58,558 bases of DNA from Candidatus Gastranaerophilales bacterium (GTDB lineage Bacteria > Cyanobacteriota > Vampirovibrionia > Gastranaerophilales > Gastranaerophilaceae): assembly GCA_944325655.1 (NCBI GenBank), contig CALVAW010000006.1, positions 1 through 58,558 on the forward strand, read 5' to 3'. Both the position numbers and the translations under genes were made by a program. Within the stretch, counting starts at the first letter, position 1, and each line of letters starts with the position of its first letter. Shown piece after piece: positions 43,955-52,995 of the stretch. Under the pieces are notes generated by a model. That model was not told the origin of the DNA and made no database searches. It worked only from the letters and a program-made list of their open reading frames with translations.

Positions 43955-44821
43955 TTATTCTTCATAAAAATTATTTGTAACTAAATTTATATATTCAACC
44001 ATGTGTGCAAAATAATCTAAATCGCATTCCCCGTTAATTACGATATCACACTTGTTTTTATTTGGTATTAGATATTTTTTTCCTGCATATACAATGTAGT
44101 CCCAGTGTTTAAGCGCATTTAATTCATCTTGATTTCTGCTAGCGGCTCTGTTTAAAAAACGCTTTTTTCTTTCATCGTTATCTAAGTCTATATAAACTTT
44201 TATATCAAAAATATCACTTACTTTATCGTAAATTGAGCACATACCTTCAACAATAATTATTTTTCTTGATTTAACCGGTATTGATTTTGGTTTGGATTTA
44301 CCTGTGCCGTTAACTAAATATTCAGGTGATAAAATATCAAAACCTTTTTGCAGTTGAATAATATCTGCTTTCAATAAATCTAAATCAAAGTTATCAGGAG
44401 AATCTAGGTCATAGCCTGCGTCTCTAAGCAAATCAAAATTACCGTATTTTTCGATTAAATGGGAAATATCTTTAAAATAATTATCTGCAGAAACTATTGT
44501 AATTGGCAGATTTAATTTTTCTATACATTCGGATATCTTTTTGCAAATCGTTGATTTACCGCTTGCAGACTCGCCTGACAGCGCAATTAATATTTTATTT
44601 TCGGGATAGTTTATTAATCTGTCCGTAAAATTATCTAAAAAATCTTTTTTATAACTGATTATTAATTGTTTTTCGGATTTTTTATCATGGTTGATAATTT
44701 GTTTAAATTTTGTTTGAAGATAAAACGCAAGTAAAGAACGCCCCGAACGAGTCTGACAGTTAGGTTTTTGAATTTTGTCTTTTGTTTGATTTTCTAGCAA
44801 ATTTTTTACGAGTGCATTCAT
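43955..44821 (-). CDS. Uridine kinase/phosphoribulokinase-family P-loop protein
   Basis: A 288-residue protein with an 80-residue N-terminal extension, then the P-loop ALSGESASGKSTICKKI (residues 80-96) and Udk-family motifs SADNYFKD, SPDNFDLDLL and IIIVEGMCSIYD (the VEG... lid). The C-terminal LNRAASRNQDELNALKHWDYIV is family-typical. Uridine kinase phosphorylates uridine and cytidine; whether this divergent member has that substrate or another (for example phosphoribulose-like or pantothenate) cannot be told. It follows rnpA on the same strand with a 19-base spacing and may be co-transcribed. A near-copy of the box is in the rnpA end. Confidence 0.75.
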   Translation of the reverse strand: MNALVKNLLENQTKDKIQKPNCQTRSGRSLLAFYLQTKFKQIINHDKKSEKQLIISYKKDFLDNFTDRLINYPENKILIALSGESASGKSTICKKISECIEKLNLPITIVSADNYFKDISHLIEKYGNFDLLRDAGYDLDSPDNFDLDLLKADIIQLQKGFDILSPEYLVNGTGKSKPKSIPVKSRKIIIVEGMCSIYDKVSDIFDIKVYIDLDNDERKKRFLNRAASRNQDELNALKHWDYIVYAGKKYLIPNKNKCDIVINGECDLDYFAHMVEYINLVTNNFYEE

Positions 44822-44836
44822 TGTATTTTATATAAT

Positions 44837-44847
44837 ATCCCTAAATT
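44837..44847 (-). promoter_or_regulatory. Box-like element upstream of the uridine kinase-like gene
   Basis: Minus strand AATTTAGGGAT, one mismatch to the AATGTAGGGAT box; it then continues ATTATAT, giving a 14-base identity (TAGGGATATTATAT) to copy 1. It overlaps the last codons and stop of rnpA. It may provide an internal promoter for the kinase gene. Confidence 0.4.
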
Positions 44848-45209
44848 TTTTTGTTTGCTATTTTGTTTAGTAATATTAAAATTGATTTTCTGATTTCAAT
44901 CAAATCCTTATCAATTATTTCGTTTTTTGCCGTGAATATGAGACTTTGATATAAATTAATGTTATTGCATAAGTTGTTTTTTAAAATAAGCCGAATATTT
45001 TCCCGCATTAAACGTTTAATTCTATTTCTTACAACTGCTCTTTTATGAATTTTTTTAGAAACAACAAAACCTACCCTGGTGGGGCAGTTTTCGTCTTCCT
45101 TTAACTTGCCAACATACAAAATCATTAAGTCATTTGAAAAAACGTTCTTGTTATTGTATGTTGCTTTGAAAGCAGTTTTTGCTTTCAGTCTGTTTTTTCT
45201 TTTAAGCAC
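44841..45209 (-). CDS. rnpA: Ribonuclease P protein component
   Basis: The protein subunit of RNase P, which trims the 5' leader of pre-tRNAs. The N terminus [16 protein letters not shown] and the central RNR motif region [27 protein letters not shown] are diagnostic. Length 122 is normal. It starts with GTG inside the 3' end of rpmH (eight-base overlap), as in most bacteria, so translation is coupled. It is followed by the uridine kinase-like gene and not by yidD/yidC. Confidence 0.93.
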   Translation of the reverse strand: MLKRKNRLKAKTAFKATYNNKNVFSNDLMILYVGKLKEDENCPTRVGFVVSKKIHKRAVVRNRIKRLMRENIRLILKNNLCNNINLYQSLIFTAKNEIIDKDLIEIRKSILILLNKIANKKI

Positions 45210-45354
45210 GATTCTTTGCTGTGATTGCTACTTTATGACGACCTTTTGCTCTTCTGGCATTTATTACTCGTCTGCCGTTTTTTGTAGCCATTCTTGCTCT
45301 AAAACCGCTGACATTTTGTCTTTTTCTTTTTGTACCTTCTAAAGTACGACGCAT
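45202..45354 (-). CDS. rpmH: 50S ribosomal protein L34
   Basis: A 50-residue protein ([20 protein letters not shown] then [20 protein letters not shown] and [10 protein letters not shown]) with the signature of L34: the T-[KR]-R-x-G-F-x-R-M-T-x-G-R core here as [24 protein letters not shown]. It is slightly longer than the usual 44-46 residues. AAGGAG sits seven bases before the ATG. It is too short for a simple ORF length cutoff. It is the first gene of the rpmH-rnpA-kinase transcript, from the strong promoter just upstream. Confidence 0.95.
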   Translation of the reverse strand: MRRTLEGTKRKRQNVSGFRARMATKNGRRVINARRAKGRHKVAITAKNRA

Positions 45355-45414
45355 TTTATATCTCCTTGTGAAATTAATAATTATCTTGACATAGGGACGA
45401 TGTCGGTATTAACT

Positions 45415-45443
45415 ATATTATATTGGACAAAATGAGGTGTCAA
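45415..45443 (-). promoter_or_regulatory. Strong sigma-70-type promoter of rpmH-rnpA
   Basis: On the minus strand TTGACA (45443-45438), a 17-base spacer and TAATAT (45420-45415): a near-consensus pair. It lies between rpmH and divergent proC, with the -35 only five bases from the proC ATG, inside proC's ribosome-binding site. The +1 would be about 45408, giving a leader of about 55 nt. Confidence 0.72.
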
Positions 45444-45447
45444 GATT

Positions 45448-46251
45448 ATGGATATAAATGTTAAGCTGGGTGTAATAGGTTGCGGAAATATGGGTGCTTC
45501 TATATTATCATCCGTTCATAAAAACAATTTTATTAATTCCGATAATGTATTTATATATGACCTAAACAGTCAAACTGCAATGGCTTTGAATAAAAAGTTT
45601 AATTTTAGAGTTTTGAATTCGATTGAAGAAGTTGTTAAAAAAAGCGATATTCTTTTGGTTGCTGTCAAACCTTTTGTATTTGATGATGTTTTTCAAGAAA
45701 TTAAAAAATATTATGATAATAATTTAATATTATCGATTTTAGCGGGAGTTAAAATAGAAAAATATGTTAAATTAATTCCAAATATTAAAGTCATAAGAAT
45801 TATGCCCAATACTCCTGCATTGGTTTTGGAAGGCATGAGTGCAATTTGTTATAACGATAAAGTAAACTCTTGCGATGTTGATTTTGCATATAGTTTAATG
45901 CAAAATTGTGGCAAAGTTGTAAAAACCGATGAAGATAAAATGGATATAATAACGGCTTTATCGGGTTCCGGCCCTGCTTTTTATTTTAAAATTATTAATG
46001 ATTTTGCTTTATCTGCGTCAAAATTGGGATTGAATTATTCAGATGCGTTGCTTTTGTCTGCACAAACTGCACTCGGCAGTGCTAAATTAATTTTGAACAG
46101 TGATAAAGACATAAAAACATTAATTAAAAACGTGACTACCCCAAAAGGTTGTACTGAGGTTGGAAATTTGGTATTAGAAAATTCCGATATTAGCGAAGTT
46201 TTAGATAAAGTAATAAATGATACAGCAAAAAGAGCTCATGAATTAGGATAA
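45448..46251 (+). CDS. proC: Pyrroline-5-carboxylate reductase
   Basis: Makes proline from P5C with NAD(P)H. Seen: LGVIGCGNMGASILSS (Rossmann), LLVAVKPFVFDDV, ILAGVKIEKY, IRIMPNTPALVLEGMSAI and the C-terminal signature ALSGSGPAFYFKII...SAQTALGSAKLI...TTPKGCTEVGNLVLE. Length 267 is standard. The ribosome-binding site GAGGTG overlaps the -35 of the divergent rpmH promoter, so the two promoters must overlap or proC's lie further upstream. The gene is followed by uvrB on the same strand with a 35-base gap. Confidence 0.96.
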   Translation: MDINVKLGVIGCGNMGASILSSVHKNNFINSDNVFIYDLNSQTAMALNKKFNFRVLNSIEEVVKKSDILLVAVKPFVFDDVFQEIKKYYDNNLILSILAGVKIEKYVKLIPNIKVIRIMPNTPALVLEGMSAICYNDKVNSCDVDFAYSLMQNCGKVVKTDEDKMDIITALSGSGPAFYFKIINDFALSASKLGLNYSDALLLSAQTALGSAKLILNSDKDIKTLIKNVTTPKGCTEVGNLVLENSDISEVLDKVINDTAKRAHELG

Positions 46252-46286
46252 TTGTTTTATTTATTCTATTGAGCTAGTATTAAATC

Positions 46287-48272
46287 ATGAAGTACAATAA
46301 ATTTGAGCTAGTTTCAGACTACAAACCATCAGGAGATCAACCAAAAGCAATTAATGCCTTGAGTGAAGGAATTTATAAAGACTGTCCTTCTCAAACATTA
46401 TTGGGAGTTACGGGCTCGGGAAAGACTTTTACAATTGCAAATGTAATCCAAAAAGTTCAAAAACCCACATTGGTTATTGCCCATAATAAAACTTTAGCTG
46501 CTCAATTATACAATGAATTTAAAGAATTGTTTCCGAATAATGCGGTTGAATATTTCATTTCTTATTATGATTATTATCAACCTGAAGCATATATTCCAAG
46601 AACTGATACATATATTGAAAAATCTGCTTCAATTAATGATGAAATTGACAGATTAAGACACAATACGACAAGAAGTTTATATGAAAGAAATGATGTAATT
46701 GTTGTTGCTTCGGTAAGTTGCATATACGGACTGGGTTTACCTGATAATTATTTTAAAGGCACAATTACTCTTTGTGTTGGACAAGAAGTTTCAAGAAAAG
46801 ATCTTTTAACATATCTTGTCGGTGTCAGATATGAAAGAAATGATGTCGAACTTTCACGTTCTAATTTTAGAGTTAGAGGTGATATTGTCGAAATAATGCC
46901 AAGTTATGAAAAAATTATCAACAGAATCTCTTTTTTTGGTGATGAAATAGAAAAAATAACAAGAATAGATGCTATTACAGGTGAAATAATAGACAGACCA
47001 TCAGAAATAGTCATCTATCCGGCTGTGCACTACTTATCTTATGATGAAAATGTCGATGAAACCATAAAACTTATAAAAGATGAATTAAATGAAAGATTGG
47101 CAGAATTAAAAAATGAAAATAAAATTGTAGAAGCTCAAAGACTTTCGCAAAGAGTAAATTATGATTGTGAAATGATTAAAGAAATGGGTTATTGCTCGGG
47201 AATAGAAAATTATTCCAGAATTATAGAAAGACGCCCTAAAGGCAGTCCGCCCGCAACATTATTGGATTATTTCGGTGATGATTTTCTTGTTGTTATAGAT
47301 GAATCTCATGTAACCATTCCGCAGTTAAAAGGAATGTATTTTGGTGACAGAGCCAGAAAAAATGTTTTGGTTGACTATGGGTTCAGACTTCCTTGCGCCA
47401 AGGATAACAGACCTCTTACATTTGATGAGTTTTATTCAAAAATACATCAAAAAATATTTATATCTGCAACGCCTGCCGAATTTGAAAAAAAAGAGAGTGC
47501 TCAAATTGTTGAACAAATCATTCGTCCCACAGGATTGCTGGATCCTGAAATAGACGTTAGATCAACCATTTCGCAAGTTAATGATTTAATAAAAGAAATT
47601 AATAAAACTGTTAAAAATGGCGATAGGGTCCTTGTTACTACTTTGACTAAAAAAATGGCGGAAGAGCTCACTAACTATCTTCAAAACCATGGATTAAAAG
47701 TCAGATATTTGCACAGCGAAGTAAAATCGCTTGAGAGAGTAGAAATTTTAAGAGATTTGAGGCTGGGTGAATTTGATATACTTGTCGGAGTTAATTTATT
47801 AAGAGAAGGTTTGGATATACCCGAAGTATCTTTAGTTGCTATAATGGATGCAGACAAAGAGGGATTTTTAAGGTGTGAAACATCCTTAATTCAAACTATC
47901 GGCAGAAGCGCCAGAAATGCAAACGGCAGAGTCATTATGTATGCAGATAAGATTACGGATTCTATGCACGTTGCAATTGAAGAAACAAAAAGAAGACGTG
48001 AAATTCAGTTGAAATATAATAAAGAGAATAATATTACACCAAAAACCATTAAAAAATCTATCGAAAACAATCTTTTGCAATTAGTACAAAGCTATAGAAG
48101 CGTTGAGGATATTGTTGCCGAACAAATGGTTGAATTAAATGTTGATACTAAAGATTTACCCAAACTTTTGGATAAATTGGAAAAAGATATGCACAAAGCT
48201 GCTAAATTGCTTGATTTCGAAAGAGCTATTCAAATTAGAGATGAAATCAAGAAAATAAAGAGTTTGTTATAA
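46287..48272 (+). CDS. uvrB: UvrABC system protein B
   Basis: Damage-verification helicase of nucleotide excision repair. The 661-residue protein has the helicase motifs ([32 protein letters not shown]), the beta-hairpin [40 protein letters not shown] region, and the conserved [16 protein letters not shown]...[24 protein letters not shown]. The C-terminal UVR domain ([31 protein letters not shown]) that binds UvrC is present. Length is normal. It follows proC by 35 bases. UvrC is about 4 kb away on the opposite strand. Confidence 0.97.
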   Translation: MKYNKFELVSDYKPSGDQPKAINALSEGIYKDCPSQTLLGVTGSGKTFTIANVIQKVQKPTLVIAHNKTLAAQLYNEFKELFPNNAVEYFISYYDYYQPEAYIPRTDTYIEKSASINDEIDRLRHNTTRSLYERNDVIVVASVSCIYGLGLPDNYFKGTITLCVGQEVSRKDLLTYLVGVRYERNDVELSRSNFRVRGDIVEIMPSYEKIINRISFFGDEIEKITRIDAITGEIIDRPSEIVIYPAVHYLSYDENVDETIKLIKDELNERLAELKNENKIVEAQRLSQRVNYDCEMIKEMGYCSGIENYSRIIERRPKGSPPATLLDYFGDDFLVVIDESHVTIPQLKGMYFGDRARKNVLVDYGFRLPCAKDNRPLTFDEFYSKIHQKIFISATPAEFEKKESAQIVEQIIRPTGLLDPEIDVRSTISQVNDLIKEINKTVKNGDRVLVTTLTKKMAEELTNYLQNHGLKVRYLHSEVKSLERVEILRDLRLGEFDILVGVNLLREGLDIPEVSLVAIMDADKEGFLRCETSLIQTIGRSARNANGRVIMYADKITDSMHVAIEETKRRREIQLKYNKENNITPKTIKKSIENNLLQLVQSYRSVEDIVAEQMVELNVDTKDLPKLLDKLEKDMHKAAKLLDFERAIQIRDEIKKIKSLL

Positions 48273-48273
48273 T

Positions 48274-49248
48274 TTAAGCAATCCCGTTTTTCAATAAATC
48301 GTGTATATGCAGAACTCCTATCGGAATTTTATCTTCTGTTGCAAAAATGTTTGTAATTTTTTTCTCATTTAAAATTTTTATAGCTTCTGTTGCAAAAACG
48401 TCTTTTTGAATTGTAATGGGATTTTTTGTCATAATGTCAAAAGCTTTAACATTTTTTAAGTTTTTATCTATACAACGTCTTAAATCACCATCTGTAAACA
48501 TACCTGTAAGCTCGCCTTTGTCGTTTATAAAACCGACACAACCAAGCCTTTTTGATGTCATTTCAAGAATAATTTCGTTTATTCCGGCATTTTCTTTTAA
48601 AATCGGCATTTCGTCGCCTGTGTGCATAATGTCTTTAACTTTTTGTAAAATAGAACCAAGCTTACCGCCCGGATGTCTTTCGTTGAATTGCGATTTTGAA
48701 AATCCGCGTCTTTCTATCATACCCGTTGTTAAAATGTCACCTAAAACCAGTGTTGCGGTAGTAGATGAAGTAGGCGCAAGCCCGAGCGGGCAAGCTTCCT
48801 TAGAATTCGGTAGTTGTAAAATTATATCCCCTGCCTTACCCAGCGAGCTTTCCGGGTTTTTAGTTATTGCAATTAATTTAATACCAAACCTTTTTGAATA
48901 GTTTAATATATCAATTAATTCTCTGCTTTCGCCGCTGTTTGAAATTGCAATAATAACATCATCAGTTGTTACCATACCAAGGTCGCCATGGCTTGCTTCT
49001 GCGGGATGAAGAAAAAAGGACGGGGTGCCGGTAGAAGCAAGAGAAGCTGCAATTTTTTTAGCAATATGACCCGATTTTCCCATTCCGGAAAGAATTATTC
49101 TTCCTTTTGCATTTTCAATTAAATCAAGAGCTTTTGTCAGATTATCATCTAAAAGTTCTTTTAATTGATTTATTGCTTCTATTTCGCAATCTATTGTTTT
49201 AATAGCATTTAAAATATCAGAATTTTGTAATCGGTTTATCATTTGCAT
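48274..49248 (-). CDS. Arabinose-5-phosphate isomerase (KdsD/KpsF/GutQ)
   Basis: Converts ribulose-5-phosphate to arabinose-5-phosphate, the first step to KDO in lipopolysaccharide. The N-terminal SIS domain holds GRIILSGMGKSGHIAKKIAASLASTGTPSFFLHPAEASHGDLGM and NSGESRELIDIL; two CBS domains follow (MHTGDEMPILKEN, MTKNPITIQKDVFATEAIKIL). Length 324 fits. It points to a diderm cell envelope with LPS-like molecules. GGAG six bases before the ATG at 49248 supports the start. It is convergent with uvrB with one base between the stop codons. Confidence 0.93.
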   Translation of the reverse strand: MQMINRLQNSDILNAIKTIDCEIEAINQLKELLDDNLTKALDLIENAKGRIILSGMGKSGHIAKKIAASLASTGTPSFFLHPAEASHGDLGMVTTDDVIIAISNSGESRELIDILNYSKRFGIKLIAITKNPESSLGKAGDIILQLPNSKEACPLGLAPTSSTTATLVLGDILTTGMIERRGFSKSQFNERHPGGKLGSILQKVKDIMHTGDEMPILKENAGINEIILEMTSKRLGCVGFINDKGELTGMFTDGDLRRCIDKNLKNVKAFDIMTKNPITIQKDVFATEAIKILNEKKITNIFATEDKIPIGVLHIHDLLKNGIA

Positions 49249-49364
49249 ATATTGCTCCTTTTGATTTAATTGTATATTAAATAAGCAATTTTTGTTAATA
49301 TTATGTTAAAAAATATCAATTTTTTTTATTTTTTCTTTTTATTAATTATATAGGAAGGTTTGTA

Positions 49365-50765
49365 ATGATTCAAAGCGTTAGTGGTAACAATATATATTAT
49401 AACCATGTTTTGCAAAACAAAAATACCGCATCAAATGCTGTGCTTCAAAAACCTGTCCTGACTAAAAAAAATAAATTTTCCCTTCCTAATACCACAAATC
49501 CTTTGATTATTTTTACTTCCCTTTCTTCTAATGACAAAGAAAAGTTTTTGTATTTACTTAATTTTATGAGAAACTTTCCAATTAGTGTCAATTCGGAAGG
49601 AATGTCAGTATCTAAGCAGCTTGAGTATTTACTAAGAAATGGCAAGTTGTTATCACATTCCAAACATGATAATTCAACTACGTTAGATAATTTGTATTCT
49701 ATTGCAATTAAACCAAGAGCTTATAATCTTGATCAAAGACATCTTATTTCAAATGTTCTTGATGTCTTGGTTAATCCAAGAACCGTAACGCAAACTTTTG
49801 GTGATATTCCAGAACATGAAAAACCCACTATTCTTGCAAGTTTAAAAAGCGATGATCCTATCAAAAAAGACCCTTCTTTAATGGATGTTAACGCATCAGG
49901 TACATGTGCCGCTGCTTCTAATGAAGTTAATTTAGCGGATAATTACCCTGCTGAATATGCGCGCTGGGTGAGTGAGCTTTCAAGTGCCGAAAAAACCTTG
50001 TATCTCGATATTAATTTGTCATCAATTTCGAAGAATCCGCTTGAAGCAATTCAAATTATAAACTTATTGGAAGCTAAAAAAACGGATATTAACTTTCAAA
50101 AAGCAAGAATAAAAGTCACTGCGGATGATAATGCATACATAAGAGCTCAAATTCAAAACAGATATTGGGATAAAGGTGAACGTAATGTTGCAGATGTTTT
50201 AATACAGAGCGCAATTATGCAGCTTGGTTCGCAAAATACCTATAATTCATTGTCAGATACAAGATCAGGTAAATTTAATTCAAATTCTCAAGGTTTGATT
50301 GAGATTGAAAAAACTTTTGTAGAGTCATTAATAAAAAATAAAGAAATTACTTCACTTGTTTATCAAAAAATTGATGATGAACAAAATTTATTAGGCTATA
50401 ATTGTTCTTTTGAAAAGATGAAAAAACATATTAAAGATACAATTGACGCCGGAGACGATGTAATAATCGGTTATGTTTTGACAAATGAAACTTCAGGAAG
50501 AACAGCATCTCAATATTATAATCCTAAGGTAGACGGTAAACCGAATAAAATTATTAACGGACATGAAATTACAATAGTAAATTATAAATTCGATAAAAAC
50601 GGCAATATGATATTTATATGCGTTGATACTGATGATGATAATAATAATTTTGTTGAATATTCTGCGGATTGGTTGCTGCCAAAAATCCATCATGCCGGCT
50701 ATCCTGCTTATATTGTAGAAGCAGATGAAGAAGAAATAATGCGAAATTCGGAATTAATTGCATAA
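49365..50765 (+). CDS. Hypothetical protein with papain-like Cys-His-Asp arrangement
   Basis: A 466-residue protein without a recognised family. The N-terminal 60 residues are low complexity (Asn/Ser/Lys). Residues 173-190 contain MDVNASGTCAAASNEVNLAD, with Cys181 in a G-T-C-A-A-A-S turn like a cysteine-protease nucleophile. Much later DAGDDVIIGYVL, then NGHEITIVNYKFDKNGN (His400) and FICVDTDDDNN (Asp421/423) resemble the strand-His-strand-Asp end of papain/C39-type folds. The pattern is suggestive, not proof. AGGAAGG precedes the ATG. No signal peptide. It overlaps the terminator side of the tRNA-Cys gene. Confidence 0.6.
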   Translation: MIQSVSGNNIYYNHVLQNKNTASNAVLQKPVLTKKNKFSLPNTTNPLIIFTSLSSNDKEKFLYLLNFMRNFPISVNSEGMSVSKQLEYLLRNGKLLSHSKHDNSTTLDNLYSIAIKPRAYNLDQRHLISNVLDVLVNPRTVTQTFGDIPEHEKPTILASLKSDDPIKKDPSLMDVNASGTCAAASNEVNLADNYPAEYARWVSELSSAEKTLYLDINLSSISKNPLEAIQIINLLEAKKTDINFQKARIKVTADDNAYIRAQIQNRYWDKGERNVADVLIQSAIMQLGSQNTYNSLSDTRSGKFNSNSQGLIEIEKTFVESLIKNKEITSLVYQKIDDEQNLLGYNCSFEKMKKHIKDTIDAGDDVIIGYVLTNETSGRTASQYYNPKVDGKPNKIINGHEITIVNYKFDKNGNMIFICVDTDDDNNNFVEYSADWLLPKIHHAGYPAYIVEADEEEIMRNSELIA

Positions 50766-50769
50766 AAAA

Positions 50770-50840
50770 AGGCGACACCCAGATTCGAACTGGGGATAAG
50801 AGCTTTGCAGGCTCCTGCCTTACCACTTGGCCATGTCGCC
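50770..50840 (-). tRNA. trnC: tRNA-Cys (anticodon GCA)
   Basis: On the minus strand the 7-bp acceptor GGCGACA pairs with TGTCGCC. The anticodon arm GGAGC/GCTCT holds loop CTGCAAA, anticodon GCA. Discriminator is U73, the main tRNA-Cys identity base. CCA is not encoded; a T-run follows and serves as terminator. The T-loop GTTCGAATC is canonical. Confidence 0.96.
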
Positions 50841-50854
50841 GAACGCTTTTTTTA

Positions 50855-50883
50855 ATGTTATTAAATAAATAAATTGTTGTCAA
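50855..50883 (-). promoter_or_regulatory. tRNA-Cys promoter
   Basis: Minus strand TTGACA (50883-50878), a 17-base spacer, TAACAT (50860-50855; 4 of 6). The predicted start lies a few bases upstream of the tRNA 5' end. It is located in the short gap after uvrC. Confidence 0.6.
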
Positions 50884-50915
50884 GGGTTAAGTATTTATAT
50901 TTATAATATTATAGA

Positions 50916-52598
50916 CTATTCCAGCATTGATTTGCTTCTTTGTTGTCTGTGAAACGTTATCGCAAATCTGTGCGCTTCATCTCTTATTCTTTGAAATAAA
51001 TGCAAAGCCGGAGAATTTGCCGCAAAAATTACGGGTTTGGATTGTTTCGGCAGAAACACTTCTTCTTCTCTTTTTGCAAGTGAAACAATGTCAATATCGA
51101 GATTAAATTCTTCCATAATATCAACCACTCCCGATAGTTGGCCTTTACCGCCGTCAATAATTATTAAATCGGGAGAAGCAATTTCTTTGTTTTTGATTTT
51201 TTTAAATCTCCTTGAGAGAATTTCGCGAAGTGATTTAAAATCGTCAACTTCTCCTTTTTTGATAGTTTTGAGTTTATATTTTCTATAGTTTGATTTTTTT
51301 GGTAGTCCGTTTTCAAAAAATACCCCGGATGCAACCGTATTCGTGCCTTGGATATGCGAAATATCGTAACATTCAATTGTATGCGGAAATTTTGATAATT
51401 TGAGTTTTTCTTGAATATAGGAACCTATTTCATTATAATCATTTTGAATATCAGTAAGTTCTTTTAGTTTGAGTTTTTCTATATTGAACTGCGCATTTTT
51501 TTTAGCTAATAATAAAATTTCTTTATCTTTTTTTGACGAAGCTTTTATTATATTTACATCTTTTTTCAATCTGAGCGAGAGCCATTTTTTATAGGTTTCA
51601 TAATTTTCAAATGAATCTTCAAGAATAATCTTAAAAGGTAATTCTTCGTCATTCAGCATAATATAATAATCTCTCAGAGCGCTTTCAATTACTTCGTCGG
51701 GATTGAAATTATCTGTGGCAAATTGCGTATATGAAAAATCCTTTTTATTGATAAGTCTGCCTTGTCTGATTTGAAGCACGCTTAATGAAATCAAATTAGA
51801 TGTATGTGCAAATGCAAAGTAATCATAATTTGCATTTGTTGAATTGAATACAACATTTTGTCGCTCCATTGTTTTTTCAATATCTTGAATGCTGTTTCTG
51901 AATAACAATGCTTTTTCAAATTCACAAGCAGCACTTGCCTGCTGCATTTCATCTTTTAGTTTTTTAATTAATTCTTTTCGTTTTCCGGAAAGAAAAAGTT
52001 CAACATTTTTAATTATTTTTTTATATTCATCCGGAGATATTTTATTTTGACAAGGTGCGCTGCATTGTCCAATATCATAATAAAGACAAGGTCTTGACTT
52101 GTATTTTGGAGTTTTGCATTTTTTTAGCGGAAATATTTTGTTTATTACTTCTAATGTGGCATGCATTGCCTTTGAATCTGTGTATGGCCCGAAATATTTG
52201 CCGTTTAGTGCGTTTTTGTTTGCTTTTCTAACAATTGTAATTCTGGGATAATCTTCTTTTGTGATTAAAAAATATGGAAATTTCTTATCATCCTTCAGCA
52301 ATACATTATATTTGGGCTTATGTTTTTTTATTAATTCATTTTCAAGTATTAAAGCTTCTATTTCGGAATTTACCACTATGCATTCAATTTTTTTAATTTG
52401 AGGCACCATTACTTGCAATTTTGGAGAATCTTTTTTACCGACAAAATAACTGTTTACACGGTTGTATAAATTTTTTGCTTTACCGATATATATAATTTCA
52501 CCGGTTTTATCGAAATATTGATAGCAGCCCGGCAATTTGGGCATAAGTTTTATTTGTTCAATGATTTCTTTGTCATAATTTTTTTTGCCGTAAGTCAT
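50916..52598 (-). CDS. uvrC: UvrABC system protein C, without the C-terminal HhH domain
   Basis: Dual-incision nuclease of nucleotide excision repair. The N-terminal GIY-YIG domain (LPKLPGCYQYFDKTGEIIYIGKAKNLYNRV), the Cys-rich segment, UVR motif (KKLKDEMQQASAACEFEKALLFRNSIQDIE), and the RNase H-like C-terminal nuclease core (IECYDISHIQGTNTVAS, PDLIIIDGGKGQLSG, REEEVFLPKQS) are present. It ends at RDEAHRFAITFHRQQRSKSMLE, whereas E. coli UvrC continues into IPGIGPKRRKALLKHFG and (HhH)2. At 560 residues it lacks about 50. The next bases in any frame show no HhH remnant. Confidence 0.93.
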   Translation of the reverse strand: MTYGKKNYDKEIIEQIKLMPKLPGCYQYFDKTGEIIYIGKAKNLYNRVNSYFVGKKDSPKLQVMVPQIKKIECIVVNSEIEALILENELIKKHKPKYNVLLKDDKKFPYFLITKEDYPRITIVRKANKNALNGKYFGPYTDSKAMHATLEVINKIFPLKKCKTPKYKSRPCLYYDIGQCSAPCQNKISPDEYKKIIKNVELFLSGKRKELIKKLKDEMQQASAACEFEKALLFRNSIQDIEKTMERQNVVFNSTNANYDYFAFAHTSNLISLSVLQIRQGRLINKKDFSYTQFATDNFNPDEVIESALRDYYIMLNDEELPFKIILEDSFENYETYKKWLSLRLKKDVNIIKASSKKDKEILLLAKKNAQFNIEKLKLKELTDIQNDYNEIGSYIQEKLKLSKFPHTIECYDISHIQGTNTVASGVFFENGLPKKSNYRKYKLKTIKKGEVDDFKSLREILSRRFKKIKNKEIASPDLIIIDGGKGQLSGVVDIMEEFNLDIDIVSLAKREEEVFLPKQSKPVIFAANSPALHLFQRIRDEAHRFAITFHRQQRSKSMLE

Positions 52599-52703
52599 AT
52601 ATCAATAGTATCACATTTTTCAACTGTTATAAATTCTTGTTTTGTGGAATGGTATTACTAAAGTAGCATACCGGTATGAATGTCATGGAAAGACAGGTGG
52701 AAT

Positions 52704-52994
52704 ATGATTCTTGAATTTAAAGTAGATGAACTTTCGGTCCAAGGTGCGTGGTTAAAGACTTTGTATGATTTAATAGATGAATTAAATTGCAAATGTCAAA
52801 CATTTATGGAAGAAAAATATAACACGAACAGAAACTGTTTTGCTCCCGTTCGTGTTGTAAAAATCTTTGGTTCCAATGCAATTTTAAGTTGGTTAAAGTT
52901 AAGAATGGAACGATACAATCATTTTATAGACTCGCTTAATTCTCAGGATGTATTTTCTGCATCATTTTTAGATGAAGAAGAAAATAACTCATAA
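52704..52994 (+). CDS. Small hypothetical protein
   Basis: The ATG at 52704 with AGGTGG just upstream (spacing only three bases) is preferred to the one eight codons earlier, which has no ribosome-binding site. The 96-residue product, beginning MILEFKVDELSVQGAWLKTL, is hydrophobic/charged and helical with two cysteines in LNCKCQTF and an acidic C-terminal tail. No family recognised. It is convergent with rplY. Confidence 0.55.
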   Translation: MILEFKVDELSVQGAWLKTLYDLIDELNCKCQTFMEEKYNTNRNCFAPVRVVKIFGSNAILSWLKLRMERYNHFIDSLNSQDVFSASFLDEEENNS

Positions 52995-52995
52995 A

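Noticed and set aside
45386-45420. Plus-strand TTGACA as a proC promoter
   Set aside because: The nearest TATATT is 22 bases away and the 17-base position reads TTAACT; spacing does not fit.
46252-46286. SOS box before uvrB
   Set aside because: No GAAC-N4-GTTC or CTG-N10-CAG type pattern in the short gap; the uvrC upstream region also lacks one.
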